Below, piece by piece: positions 33,762 to 42,295 of a DNA stretch of 48,379 nt. The stretch's first letter is position 1; every line of letters starts with the position of its first letter. The stretch lies in the NCBI GenBank assembly GCA_965662365.1, contig CBFIHR010000028.1:1-48379 (forward strand), read 5' to 3'. The position numbers and the translations under genes are program-made. The DNA comes from CAWVWD01 sp965662365. Its GTDB lineage: Bacteria; Bacteroidota; Bacteroidia; Chitinophagales; Saprospiraceae. The notes beneath the pieces are model-generated. The model searched no databases, was not told where the DNA came from, and saw only the letters and a program-made list of their open reading frames with translations.

Positions 33762-34415
33762 TTAAAGTACCATTTCAGGAATGTCACCCTCAACGATTAA
33801 ATCACCTTCTGTTGCTGCTATTATATCCTCAACTGAAACGCCAGGCGCTCTTTCAATTAATTTAAAACCACCTTTAACAACATCTAAAACAGCCATATTA
33901 GTTACGATTTTTTTGACACAACCGACACCAGTTAATGGCAAAGTACAAGCCTTTAATAACTTAGACTTTCCCTTGCGGTTTGTGTGTGTCATTGCTACAA
34001 TGATGTTGTCGGCTGAAGCGACCAGATCCATTGCTCCGCCCATCCCTTTGACCATTTTACCAGGGATTTTCCAGTTGGCAATATCACCATTTTGAGCAAC
34101 TTCCATCGCTCCCAAAACAGTTAAATTAATATGTTGCCCACGAATCATCGCAAAACTGGTTGCCGAATCGAAGATACACGCTCCCGGCATTGCGGTAATG
34201 GTTTGTTTTCCTGCGTTGATTAGGTCGGCATCTTCTTCGCCTTCAAACGGGAACGGTCCCATTCCTAAAATGCCATTTTCAGACTGAAACTCTACGCTGA
34301 TACCTTCAGGTATATAATTTGCGATCAAAGTCGGAATGCCAATACCTAAGTTCACGTACCAGTTATCTTGCAACTCTTGTGCGATCCGCTTCGCTATTCC
34401 ATTTCTATCTAACAT
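33762..34415 (-). CDS. scoB: 3-oxoacid CoA-transferase subunit B
   Basis: 217 residues, family I CoA transferase beta subunit. The catalytic Glu46 lies in FQSENGILGMGPFP. VNLGIGIPTLIANY (21-34) and HINLTVLGAMEVAQNGDIAN are family signatures. With subunit A it moves CoA from succinyl-CoA to acetoacetate, or a related acid, linking ketone bodies or branched-chain breakdown to the TCA cycle. It lies 73 bp after scoA on the same strand, with heptad repeats in the gap. Full length. Confidence 0.94.
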   Translation of the reverse strand: MLDRNGIAKRIAQELQDNWYVNLGIGIPTLIANYIPEGISVEFQSENGILGMGPFPFEGEEDADLINAGKQTITAMPGACIFDSATSFAMIRGQHINLTVLGAMEVAQNGDIANWKIPGKMVKGMGGAMDLVASADNIIVAMTHTNRKGKSKLLKACTLPLTGVGCVKKIVTNMAVLDVVKGGFKLIERAPGVSVEDIIAATEGDLIVEGDIPEMVL

Positions 34416-34418
34416 ATA

Positions 34419-34450
34419 TTAGTGATTAGTTTTTAGTAATTAGTGATTCG
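34419..34450. repeat. Heptanucleotide tandem repeat, four units
   Basis: TTAGTGA, TTAGTTT, TTAGTAA, TTAGTGA, then a partial TTCG, in exact 7-bp register. It occupies the scoA-scoB gap just upstream of the scoB start codon. Confidence 0.8.
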
Positions 34451-34488
34451 TTTTATATCAGTTTGAAAATTATCAACTGAAAAACTGT

Positions 34489-35187
34489 TTACTGACGACT
34501 ACGAACAGTCCGTTGTTCAATCCGTTTTTCGTAATTCGCACCTTGAAAGATACGTTGAACGAAAATACCTGGAGTGTGAATATGATTAGGATCTAATTCA
34601 CCAGGTTCGACCAATTCTTCTACCTCGGCGATGGTGATTTTGCCAGCCATAGCCATAACAGGATTGAAGTTTCGAGCTGTTCCTTTGAACACCAAATTAC
34701 CTAAGCGGTCACCTTTCCACGCTTTTACGATAGCAAAATCAGCGGTCAAGGCATGTTCTAAGATATGTGGTTTACCGTTAAACATACGGACTTCTTTGCC
34801 GTCACCGACTTCTGTACCATAACCGGCAGGTGTGAAAAACGCAGGAATCCCAGCTCCGCCAGCACGACAGCGTTCGGCCAGTGACCCTTGAGGAATCAAG
34901 TCAACTTCTAATTCGCCACTCAACATCTGGCGTTCAAACTCTGCATTTTCACCAACGTAGGACGAAATCATTTTCTTGATTTGTTTCTTTTGTAATAAAA
35001 GCCCTAAGCCAAAATCGTCAACACCTGCATTGTTAGAAATACAAGTCAAGCCAGTTACGCCTAATTCAACTAATGCCGAAATAGCATTCTCGGGAATGCC
35101 ACACAAACCGAATCCACCGAGCATTAAGGTCATATTGTCTTTAATGCCTTGAATTGCTTCTTGAGCATTTGCAACTACTTTATTCAT
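34489..35187 (-). CDS. scoA: 3-oxoacid CoA-transferase subunit A
   Basis: 232 residues, alpha subunit partner of scoB. The CoA-binding GGFGLCGIPENAI (24-36) and later GGAGIPAFFTPAGYGTEVGD and KGTARNFNPVMAMAG are characteristic of the family. The start at 35187 follows a TAnnTTTG element (complement of 35216-35223) by about 30 nt. First gene of a scoA-scoB operon. Confidence 0.94.
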   Translation of the reverse strand: MNKVVANAQEAIQGIKDNMTLMLGGFGLCGIPENAISALVELGVTGLTCISNNAGVDDFGLGLLLQKKQIKKMISSYVGENAEFERQMLSGELEVDLIPQGSLAERCRAGGAGIPAFFTPAGYGTEVGDGKEVRMFNGKPHILEHALTADFAIVKAWKGDRLGNLVFKGTARNFNPVMAMAGKITIAEVEELVEPGELDPNHIHTPGIFVQRIFQGANYEKRIEQRTVRSRQ

Positions 35188-35215
35188 ATTTTATTAGTTT
35201 TTTTGATACTTCACA

Positions 35216-35223
35216 CAAATATA
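35216..35223 (-). promoter_or_regulatory. -7 element of scoAB
   Basis: On the minus strand this is TATATTTG, a match to TAnnTTTG. It predicts a leader of about 22 nt. No -33 match at the standard distance. Confidence 0.45.
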
Positions 35224-35385
35224 CTTTTATGATTAAATAAAATAGTTGTTTTTAATTTTAAATTTATTGAGGAAGTGATTTTATCGTATAGCTCTAATGA
35301 TAAATTGGTGAAATCACTTCTGAAACCATAAAGTTATACTGGTCATCATTTTGAATTCAGATATGAATTGGAGGATTTTTCGATT

Positions 35386-35430
35386 TTAGTTTTTAGTGAT
35401 TAGTGAAGAGGAGTTATCACCAATCACTAA
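35386..35430. repeat. Heptad repeats folded into a hairpin
   Basis: TTAGTTT, TTAGTGA, TTAGTGA (35386-35406) are followed by the inverted TCACCAATCACTAA (35417-35430), matching 13 of 14 positions of the arm 35393-35406. It lies 5 bp from the stop codon of the M48 gene and may act as its 3' hairpin. Confidence 0.75.
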
Positions 35431-35435
35431 AAAAA

Positions 35436-36884
35436 TTACTTTCCTACAATTTTAATCAAAGAACCTTTTTCGACCTGATCGGTCAATTCCATACTATTTA
35501 AAATTGCTAACTCCTCCATTCTATCGGAAGCAACGCCTAATTTTTGGAAAGTTAGCTGCACTGTTGCCGTTGCTGGAACGGTTTTGATTAAAACTCTTTC
35601 AGGCTTGACATTAATTTTTTTCTGGTCTGTCAATTTCTTGAATCCTTTCATTGTTTGAACCATTGTACTTTGGTAATTAGAGAACTCCGTTTGCCCAGCC
35701 ATACCATGAAAAACAAAAATACTTTGACCAAATTCAATAAAGTAAGATGTTAAACTAATAGATTTAGTCGGATCTTCAGCATTATTTTGATCAGCTACCA
35801 AGGCAATAGCATTGTAGCCATTCACTTTGATATTTTTTCTGCTTTTTTCAGTTAATTTATAATCTTCGACTGCTTTATTAACAGCATTTGTGAGGTTATC
35901 ACCTTGAGCAAAAGTAAAAATAACGACTGCTTTTCCATCTTCTGAAGCCATTTGAAATTGTGTCGGACTGTTCTGATGTTGCCAACCTGCTGGCACAGGA
36001 AATGAAAATTTCAATTCTGGGTGATAAAACACATTCTCTTCAACATAACCTTGTCGAGGATCTTCTCCATAAACCAAACCATCAATCATACGCAAGTATT
36101 TATTACGATTGACTTGATAAGGTCCTTGAGTTTTGGCTTGCCATTCTTTAGCCGCCTGTTCCACTTTTGTAAATCTATCTGTTGGATTTGGATGCGACGA
36201 CATAAAATCAGGAATTGAAACGCCTGCTTGTGTTTGTAATCGACCTAAAGTTTTGAAAAAGTCGGCCATATAATTTGCATCATAGCCGATACGAGTCGAA
36301 TATTCTACGCCTAATTGATCTGATTGAGATTCGTCACTACGACCGTTTTTTAGCATTAGTAATTGTAAACCGCCTTGTGCAATACCCGCAACCTGTTGAA
36401 ATTCAGGACTGATAACCATACCTACAATTAAACCTGCTTGCATTAATTGCGAGTTTCTCATCTGTTTTACAGAATGTCGAGCCGTGACGTGACCAATTTC
36501 GTGACCTAAAACACCTGCAAATTCCGCTTCGTTATTAAAATGTGCCAAAATTCCACGAGTGAAATAAACATAGCCACCCGGTACTGCAAAGGCATTAACC
36601 ACAGGAGAATCCATGACTTTAAATTCGTAACTTAAATTTGGACGGTGCGAAATTCTCGCCATTTGTTGTCCCTTTTCATCAATGAATTTTTGAATTTTAT
36701 CATCTTGATAAATGCCGTACATCGCAGCGATTTGTGGGTCATATTCTTTTCCCATTTGTATCTCTCGTGCTTCAGACATGACGCCAATATCTTTTTTTCC
36801 TGAAACAGGATTTGGAGAACAAGTACTCATTGCTATTGCAATAAAAATTACAAAAGCACTTCTTATAATTAATTTGAGTTTCAT
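35436..36884 (-). CDS. M48-family metalloprotease lipoprotein (BepA-like)
   Basis: 482 residues. The signal sequence ends in AMSTC (Cys22), a lipobox. The M48 zinc site is VLGHEIGHVTARHS (His128, Glu129, His132), with the third ligand probably Glu in DESQSDQLGVEYS (about 184). SHPNPTDRFTKVEQAA closes the protease domain. The remaining 200 residues (about 280-482) are not TPRs as in E. coli BepA but a beta-rich region ending in a motif like a metalloprotease-associated domain (FQKLGVASDRMEELAILNSM). It probably degrades or chaperones misfolded outer-membrane proteins in the periplasm (inference from family). Confidence 0.9.
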   Translation of the reverse strand: MKLKLIIRSAFVIFIAIAMSTCSPNPVSGKKDIGVMSEAREIQMGKEYDPQIAAMYGIYQDDKIQKFIDEKGQQMARISHRPNLSYEFKVMDSPVVNAFAVPGGYVYFTRGILAHFNNEAEFAGVLGHEIGHVTARHSVKQMRNSQLMQAGLIVGMVISPEFQQVAGIAQGGLQLLMLKNGRSDESQSDQLGVEYSTRIGYDANYMADFFKTLGRLQTQAGVSIPDFMSSHPNPTDRFTKVEQAAKEWQAKTQGPYQVNRNKYLRMIDGLVYGEDPRQGYVEENVFYHPELKFSFPVPAGWQHQNSPTQFQMASEDGKAVVIFTFAQGDNLTNAVNKAVEDYKLTEKSRKNIKVNGYNAIALVADQNNAEDPTKSISLTSYFIEFGQSIFVFHGMAGQTEFSNYQSTMVQTMKGFKKLTDQKKINVKPERVLIKTVPATATVQLTFQKLGVASDRMEELAILNSMELTDQVEKGSLIKIVGK

Positions 36885-37025
36885 AATAAAATAGATTTGT
36901 GTTAATTGTGTAGATTTTAAAAATCTTTAAAATCAAGACTGTTAAAATACAACTTTGTGAGGAAAAGGTCAATAGGAAATCATGCGAAATTTGATTAAAA
37001 AGAGAAAAGTAGAGTTGTGAAACGA

Positions 37026-37057
37026 AAAAAGGCTACTCAATTTTGAGTAGCCTTTTT
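37026..37057. terminator. Terminator of the initiator tRNA
   Basis: A 15-bp perfect stem (AAAAAGGCTACTCAA 37026-37040, complement 37043-37057) lies 6 bp past the 3' end of the tRNA. T-runs occur on both strands, so it could also stop plus-strand transcripts. Confidence 0.88.
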
Positions 37058-37063
37058 AATTAG

Positions 37064-37136
<73 letters not shown>

Positions 37137-37227
37137 ATATAACCATAACTTCTTTTCAGAAGGGACTGCAAAGGTAATGCTTTTTTTTACGTTTGCAAAT
37201 TTTATCATTAATAATATTGAATAAATT

Positions 37228-37309
37228 TTACTACTGGACATTGAAATCATCCCACGGTTTCGGGATAAGTTGTAATGATGTGCTAAAAAATTGAAATGTC
37301 CAGTAGTAA
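37228..37309. repeat. 82-bp palindromic element with 15-bp arms
   Basis: TTACTACTGGACATT (37228-37242) and its perfect complement (37295-37309) enclose 52 nt that hold a smaller hairpin (ATCCC/GGGAT, 37249-37253 and 37262-37266). ATTGAAAT is directly repeated just inside or at both arms (37240-37247, 37290-37297). No T-run follows. It looks like a REP- or MITE-like unit; no target duplication was seen. Confidence 0.7.
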
Positions 37310-37394
37310 GGAGGATTGCGATTTGAAAGTTAAATTACTGACTTTCAAAGTATTATTTTATTGTTTTTTATTAAAAAAATAAATATGGTGGAGT

Positions 37395-37724
37395 TTATTG
37401 TTCTCCAACAGATTTTGTTTCTTGACCAAAAAACTCGGCAAATTGACGCATCTGTGAAGCCAATTTATTATTTTTGGTGGCTTTAAAATAAGTGTCTGCC
37501 AGTGCTTTTAAAGTTTGATACATCATTCTATCCATTTCAACGACTTGCATTTCTTTCGTCCAAAGATCAATTTTGTACGTGTCTCGGTGATCTTTGTCAA
37601 ACAATGATAATAACATGGCTTTACATTCTTGTGGATTTGCATTATCTGTTGCGTCCCAAACGATTTTTTCAGGCATATTTTGCTTATCCAATCCTATTTT
37701 TATAGTAATTTCTTTCTGTGTCAT
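37395..37724 (-). CDS. gldC: Gliding motility-associated protein GldC
   Basis: 109 residues, soluble, no signal peptide. KEITIKIGLDKQNMPEKIVW is the N-terminal strand pair of GldC. KAMLLSLFDKDHRDTYKIDL and WTKEMQVVEMDRMMYQTLKA, then ADTYFKATKNNKLASQMRQF and AEFFGQ, match the family along its length. GldC is conserved in Bacteroidota and was named for gliding motility in Flavobacterium; its biochemical role is unknown and it also occurs in non-gliding members. No other gld gene is nearby. Confidence 0.88.
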   Translation of the reverse strand: MTQKEITIKIGLDKQNMPEKIVWDATDNANPQECKAMLLSLFDKDHRDTYKIDLWTKEMQVVEMDRMMYQTLKALADTYFKATKNNKLASQMRQFAEFFGQETKSVGEQ

Positions 37725-37785
37725 TTTATAAATATGTAAGTGTCAGGTGTAAAATGCAAGATATTTTATATTGTACACCTCGTAA

Positions 37786-38454
37786 CTAAAATTGTTGTAT
37801 TTCGTCTGATTCGTAAATAAATATTCCGTTGTCGATTCGTTGTGCAGCTAAAATCATGGCTTTAGCGACTTGCTCGCCATGCACGGCACTATATTTTGGT
37901 GCTAATCTGTCCGTAACTAAGTTGAAAATTCCAGAAGCATAAGTGGCTAACTTTTCCGCAATTCTAAATTCGTCACGAGAGCCTAACAATAAAGATGGTC
38001 GAAAGATGTGAATAGACCAATAATTTAATTGTTGTACAGCGACTTCAATTTCGCCTTTGATTTGATTATAAAAAAACATCGAATCTTTGTCTGCACCGAC
38101 TGCCGAAACCAAAAGAAACTGATTTGCTTTATTCTTAGCGGCTACTTTTGCGGCTTCGAGTACATAAGTATAATCGACTTTTGAAAAAGCAGCTTTGCTT
38201 CCTGCTTTCTTGCGTGTCGTTCCCAGGCAGCAGAAAACGTCATCTCCAACAATCCAGTCTGCATAATTCTCTAACTCATCAAAGTCGATGATATATTCTT
38301 CGTATTTCGGATGCTGAATGTTTAGTTTTCGGCGATTAAAGGCTTTGACATTAGAATAAAGTGGCGATTCTAACAATAATTCTAAGCAGTAACCGCCAAC
38401 TAAACCCGTTGCTCCAAAAAGTATAGCTGTTTTTTGTGCTTTCTGAATTTTCAT
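37786..38454 (-). CDS. NAD(P)-binding Rossmann-fold protein (HTATIP2-like)
   Basis: 222 residues. The dinucleotide-binding motif AILFGATGLVGGYCLELLLE (10-29) opens the protein. VFCCLGTTRKKAG (about 74-86), FLLVSAVGADKDSMFFYNQI with the YxxxK-like YNQIK (about 113-132) and WSIHIFRPSLLLGSR follow. This matches the atypical SDR group that includes yeast Fmp52 and human HTATIP2. The substrate is unknown. Between it and gldC an AGGTGTA/TACACCT pair (37745-37751, 37773-37779) may be its terminator. Confidence 0.82.
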   Translation of the reverse strand: MKIQKAQKTAILFGATGLVGGYCLELLLESPLYSNVKAFNRRKLNIQHPKYEEYIIDFDELENYADWIVGDDVFCCLGTTRKKAGSKAAFSKVDYTYVLEAAKVAAKNKANQFLLVSAVGADKDSMFFYNQIKGEIEVAVQQLNYWSIHIFRPSLLLGSRDEFRIAEKLATYASGIFNLVTDRLAPKYSAVHGEQVAKAMILAAQRIDNGIFIYESDEIQQF

Positions 38455-38477
38455 GACCGCAAAGATATTTTATTTAA

Positions 38478-38512
38478 TATTAAGTATTAAATATTAGATA
38501 TTAAATATTAGA
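38478..38512. repeat. Heptanucleotide tandem repeat, five units (TATTARA)
   Basis: TATTAAG, TATTAAA, TATTAGA, TATTAAA, TATTAGA: five 7-mers in exact register in the 60-bp gap between two minus-strand genes. Same period as the TTAGTGA loci but a different unit. Confidence 0.78.
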
Positions 38513-38514
38513 CT

Positions 38515-40332
38515 TTATTCTGAAATAGGAGCGAATGAATTTTGGGAATGTTCGATGGAAAAATAGAAAGTAGCGCCTTCGTCTGCTTTTGATTCTACCC
38601 AAATGTTCCCACCGTAAAGTTGTACGATTTTATTACAAATCGCCAAACCGATACCAGTGCCTTGATAATTTTTTTTGTCTAAACGATTAAAAATTTTAAA
38701 AATCTCCTCTTGATATTTTTCGTTAATACCGATACCGTTATCTTTTACAGAAAAAATATGATGCGTACTCGTTTTGGTTGAAGCAATTTCAATAATTGTA
38801 AGTTCATGCTTTTTACGAAACTTTATCGCATTATGTATTAACTGTTGAAATAATTGTTTGATGTGCGTTTGATTCGCCTTGATTGTTGGTAAATTTTCAG
38901 ATATCACAACCGATTCATTTTGCTTAATTGCGGCACTTAATAGAAACTGAACTTCATCAATCAAATCATTCAGATTAATATTTTCTTTTACAATTTCTGT
39001 TTTATCAATCGTTGTGTATTTTAATAAATCTACTAAAAGTGCATTCATATGTTTTGCACTTTTGATAATATAATCTATATATACTTTAGATTCACTATTT
39101 AACTGATTTTGACTTTTTTTACTTAATAGTGTTGTAAAATTTAGAATACTTCTCAAAGGCTCTTTTAAATCATGAGCAACAACATAGGTGAATTCCTCTA
39201 ACATAGAATTTGTCTGAGCCAAAATAGTATTTTGTTCTTCGATATATTGATTTTTTTGAGCCAATAACTCGATTTCGTGTTTGTTCTCTTTCTTGATATC
39301 AGCGACTTTGAGGTCTCTCTCTTTAGTGAAGCTTTTCTTTTGTAACTCAATAATTAATTCCGCATATTCGAACGCCTTTTCAAAGTTATCAAGGGATTTA
39401 TAAAACTGCTTTAGGTTGTGATAAGCACTCAAAATTTCTTGCGGCAAATCATATTTTTTAGCTTTTTGAATACTAAGATGATGATACTCTAAAAAACTTG
39501 TTTTGTCATTGACTTTGAGTTTAGTTTCACCAATTTGTCTCAATAAGCGTGTTTGTTCTCGGTTCAAAGAATGCTTTTTACTGATTTCTAACGCTTTATT
39601 AAAATACTTGAAACCGGTTGTATAATTCCCTAAATCGTCATTAACAGTGCCGATTCTTGACAAACAAAGACATTGCATATATTGATAGCCATTGATTTTA
39701 TCAATTATCTCGGTCGTCCGATGATAATAATCAATAGCATTCAAATATTCTTTTTGAGAATGATAAGAAGCACCAATGTTATAAAGGAAGAAAAGTTGTC
39801 TATCATAGTTCTCTTCTTCTTCACTAAGTCTTAACCCCTCGAATAAGTATTCGAATGCTTCATTATATTGATTGAGTCGAATATAAACACTGGCAATATT
39901 GTTATAAACTGCAGATTTTAAAAGAGGAATATCGAGTTGTAGTGCTTTAAAAAAATAAGTCAATGAGTTTTCAAAATCATTAATATCGAAAAAATAAGAG
40001 CCTAAGCCTAACTTTATTCGAGCCAATAAATCTAAGTCGTTGAGGCAGTTTTTGTAAATACTTAAGGCTTTATAAAAATGATTTTTTGCCAAATTTAAAT
40101 TTCCTTTCTGAAGATTGATACCTCCAATGTATGTATTTAGACGACTTTCAGAGTGTTTATCGTTGAGTTTTTGAGCCAATATTAATGCAGTATTAGCAAT
40201 CTCAAGTGCCTTAATAGGATTTGTTCTTCTGTATTCAGAGATATCAACTAAATAGTTATCCAGCTGTGTGACATCATCTGTAGCAGCAGTATTCTTACTT
40301 GAATTTGTATTACTTGAACCCTCTTGAATCAC
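38515..40332 (-). CDS. Cytoplasmic TPR sensor histidine kinase
   Basis: 605 residues with no signal peptide or membrane helix. TPR-type helices fill residues about 45-340 (LNTYIGGINLQKGNLNLAKN; LYNIGASYHSQKEYLNAIDY; IGTVNDDLGNYTTGFKYFNK). A coiled coil (about 340-378) leads into a HisKA domain with phospho-acceptor His387 (VVAHDLKEPLRS). The HATPase domain has N501 (N box, LIHNAIKF), DNGIGI (531-536), the F box (IFKIFNRLDKK) and GTGIGLAI (558-565). There is no receiver domain or response-regulator gene next to it. The TPRs probably receive a protein or peptide signal. A small antitoxin-like gene lies 85 bp upstream on the same strand. Confidence 0.9.
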   Translation of the reverse strand: MIQEGSSNTNSSKNTAATDDVTQLDNYLVDISEYRRTNPIKALEIANTALILAQKLNDKHSESRLNTYIGGINLQKGNLNLAKNHFYKALSIYKNCLNDLDLLARIKLGLGSYFFDINDFENSLTYFFKALQLDIPLLKSAVYNNIASVYIRLNQYNEAFEYLFEGLRLSEEEENYDRQLFFLYNIGASYHSQKEYLNAIDYYHRTTEIIDKINGYQYMQCLCLSRIGTVNDDLGNYTTGFKYFNKALEISKKHSLNREQTRLLRQIGETKLKVNDKTSFLEYHHLSIQKAKKYDLPQEILSAYHNLKQFYKSLDNFEKAFEYAELIIELQKKSFTKERDLKVADIKKENKHEIELLAQKNQYIEEQNTILAQTNSMLEEFTYVVAHDLKEPLRSILNFTTLLSKKSQNQLNSESKVYIDYIIKSAKHMNALLVDLLKYTTIDKTEIVKENINLNDLIDEVQFLLSAAIKQNESVVISENLPTIKANQTHIKQLFQQLIHNAIKFRKKHELTIIEIASTKTSTHHIFSVKDNGIGINEKYQEEIFKIFNRLDKKNYQGTGIGLAICNKIVQLYGGNIWVESKADEGATFYFSIEHSQNSFAPISE

Positions 40333-40417
40333 TTATTTAGTTGTAGTTGGTTAGATGTATTTACTTATTAGAGGATAAATATACTAAAAATAATGTAATT
40401 GTTTTTGATCGAATTTG

Positions 40418-40600
40418 TCACAAATAAAAATCTACATTATTATTTCCAAAAATATCGCTGATTTCATCATTAATTTCACTTGTGCCGTCTTTTGCAGTTG
40501 GTTGAATAGCTGTATCAACTTGTTTAATGCCTAATCTCTTTGCTAATTGTAGCATCAAGTTTAAATCTTCCATATTATTCACTTCGAAGCTAATGATCAT
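40418..40600 (-). CDS. Small antitoxin-like protein, 60 aa
   Basis: The sequence starts MIISFEVNNMEDLNLMLQLA and continues KRLGIKQ, then a Thr/Glu/Asp-rich tail. The pattern of a short beta-strand, an Asp/Glu-Leu helix and an acidic, likely disordered tail is that of small antitoxin-type proteins common in Bacteroidota. No toxin gene of RelE or HigB type follows; the next gene is the TPR histidine kinase. It may be an orphan antitoxin or an unrelated small regulator. The protein-like composition, in contrast to the AT-rich surroundings, supports that it is coding. Confidence 0.6.
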   Translation of the reverse strand: MIISFEVNNMEDLNLMLQLAKRLGIKQVDTAIQPTAKDGTSEINDEISDIFGNNNVDFYL

Positions 40601-41421
40601 AATTGATTTATTTAATACTTTGTAAAGTAAGAGTTTGTAAATTTAACAAAATTTTCACAGTATCAATCGTCTTATTTAGTAAAATAAAAAAGCGTCAAAA
40701 TCAAATTTTCGATTTAATACCATAAAAATCAATTTTTTTATCGGTTGTGATAGAAAAATTAAAAGGTTGTTTTTTTAACTTTTCTTAATAAATATTAATT
40801 TTGATGAAGATTTTAAAAAAAGTTGAGTTTTTTGAAAACAATAAAGCCTTGATTAAATTTAATTTCAGGACATTTTTACTTTGAGGTTATAATACTTTGA
40901 GTCAGAAAAGTTGTAGTAAAGACATCAACAATCTGGTTGATTAGAAAAAATGTGGTAAAATCGATCTGGGTTTAAGACAGAATTCCGCTGATAATATGTA
41001 TATTTATGGTTAAACTATTAAAGGAAAAGTGTCAAAATGACTGTATTTTAACAGGAAAAAGATAAATCGTGATATTTCTTTCATAAATATTATGTAACTT
41101 AGAATGAAATCATTTCGATATCTTATGAAATCGGGTTCTAATTTACGGAATAAAATTAGGCGTGAATATTGTAAAATATTGAAAAATGAAACTTCAATAT
41201 TAAAAAAAATGATTTAAGAAATGCGTTTTAAGCAGACGCAGTATTAGAAAATAGGAAGAATAGGTTAAGCCGTTTCCATGCTCGGAACGGCTTATTTTTT
41301 TGCCCAAATCAGAAACTCATTTTTGATAAAATTCACTAATAGCAAAAGGCTTGTTTTGTTTATCAATGACACGAAACAAGCCTTCCTATATTTTGAAATT
41401 AGTAAATTTAACGGTACAAGT
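40601..41421. other. Intergenic region, 821 bp, with an orphan terminator
   Basis: The longest stretch without a gene in the window. The sequence is very AT-rich with no frame that looks coding. At 41222-41240 a TGCGT/ACGCA hairpin and at 41266-41302 a terminator-like stem (TAAGCCGTT/AACGGCTTA, followed by TTTTTTT) lie in plus orientation although no plus-strand gene is seen upstream. This could be the 3' end of an unannotated small RNA, or a terminator in the other direction for the ferredoxin gene. No clear promoter was found. Confidence 0.45.
41266..41302 (+). terminator. Orphan rho-independent terminator
   Basis: 9-bp stem TAAGCCGTT (41266-41274) with AACGGCTTA (41286-41294), then seven T. 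It lies 120 bp past the 3' end of the minus-strand ferredoxin gene and after a plus-strand stretch with no gene. Confidence 0.6.
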
Positions 41422-41769
41422 TTATAAGTGTAAGATTGCTTTTTTCTTTAATAATCGTTCGACCGTTTCTTCTCTGTCTGGATCCGGAACACAACAGTCA
41501 ACAGGACAGACAGCAGCACATTGCGGTTCTTCGTGAAAACCCTCACATTCGGTGCATTTGTCTGGTACAATGAAGTAATAATCTTCTTCAATCGGTTCAT
41601 GTTCTTGAGCTGCTTCGACTTGAGTTCCGTCAACCAGTGTTAGCGTTCCTTCAACACTCGTGCCGTCCGCATACGACCATTCTACTCCACCTTCATAGAT
41701 TGCGTTATTTGGGCATTCTGGTTCACACGCACCGCAGTTGATACATTCATCCGTTATAATAATTGCCAT
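41422..41769 (-). CDS. Ferredoxin with two [4Fe-4S] cluster motifs
   Basis: 115 residues. The first cluster motif is CINCGACEPECP (from residue 9); the second is CTECEGFHEEPQCAAVCP, with the 8-residue insert between the second and third Cys typical of Alvin-type ferredoxins. Between them is a Thr/Glu-rich segment (about 30-65), and the C-terminus is an extended helix (EETVERLLKKKAIL). It is a soluble low-potential electron carrier. The long middle segment is longer than in most Alvin-type ferredoxins. A good promoter lies upstream. Confidence 0.92.
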   Translation of the reverse strand: MAIIITDECINCGACEPECPNNAIYEGGVEWSYADGTSVEGTLTLVDGTQVEAAQEHEPIEEDYYFIVPDKCTECEGFHEEPQCAAVCPVDCCVPDPDREETVERLLKKKAILHL

Positions 41770-41832
41770 GATTTTTTATTTTTTATTTTAAATAAGGAAA
41801 AGTTATTTCCATTCATTATTTCAACTCTCTCG

Positions 41833-41863
41833 CAAAATTAGGGCTTAGAACTTAGATTTACAA
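41833..41863 (-). promoter_or_regulatory. Promoter of the ferredoxin gene
   Basis: On the minus strand: TTG (complement of 41861-41863), a 20-nt spacer, then TAATTTTG (complement of 41833-41840). It fits the Bacteroidota consensus apart from the first T of TTTG. The leader would be about 60 nt. Confidence 0.6.
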
Positions 41864-42085
41864 TCTTTCAGTTATTAATATTTGATATGCTGATACTAAT
41901 CAATTATCAAAGTATCAATATTTATGATTGTCTCCGTTTTACTTTCTCTGAAGCATCGCTATTAAAGTTCAGGTAAGTTATTATGGATTTTGATGTTTTT
42001 TAATTCAAATAAAATTTATGTGTATTCAAAAAACTTAAATCAATGAATTGTAACAGTGTCGTTTGAGAATGATGAAATAACGCAT

Positions 42086-42225
42086 AAAAAAGGTTGTCTT
42101 GAAAGCTGACGTAAAGCATGAATTTACTAAAATTTGAAACTTAGTAAGTTTTGAATCAATTATTTATATAATTTATTATTTTGAATAATTGATTTGCTTT
42201 TTCGACTTTTTAGACAACCTTTTTT
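42086..42225. repeat. Palindromic repeat family P, copy 3 (140 bp)
   Basis: AAAAAAGGTTGTCT (42086-42099) pairs perfectly with 42212-42225. Further in, GAAAGCTGACGTAAAGC faces GCTTTTTCGACTTTT. The long AT-rich interior has two more inverted pairs (TTACTAA/TTAGTAA; TCAATTAT/ATAATTGA). The arm aligns with copies 1 and 2, but the interior is much longer. It lies in terminator position for the secreted-protein gene at 42296. Confidence 0.78.
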
Positions 42226-42295
42226 TGATTGTTGCACCTATTTTTTAATAAAATAGTGCAGCAGAGAACCGTTTAGCGATATTAATAAATATTAC

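Larger units (their letters stand above)
41770..42295. other. Intergenic region, 526 bp
   Basis: It contains the ferredoxin promoter (41833-41863) and palindromic repeat copy 3 (42086-42225). The rest (41865-42085) is AT-rich with no coding frame or further structure that I can support. Confidence 0.5.
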
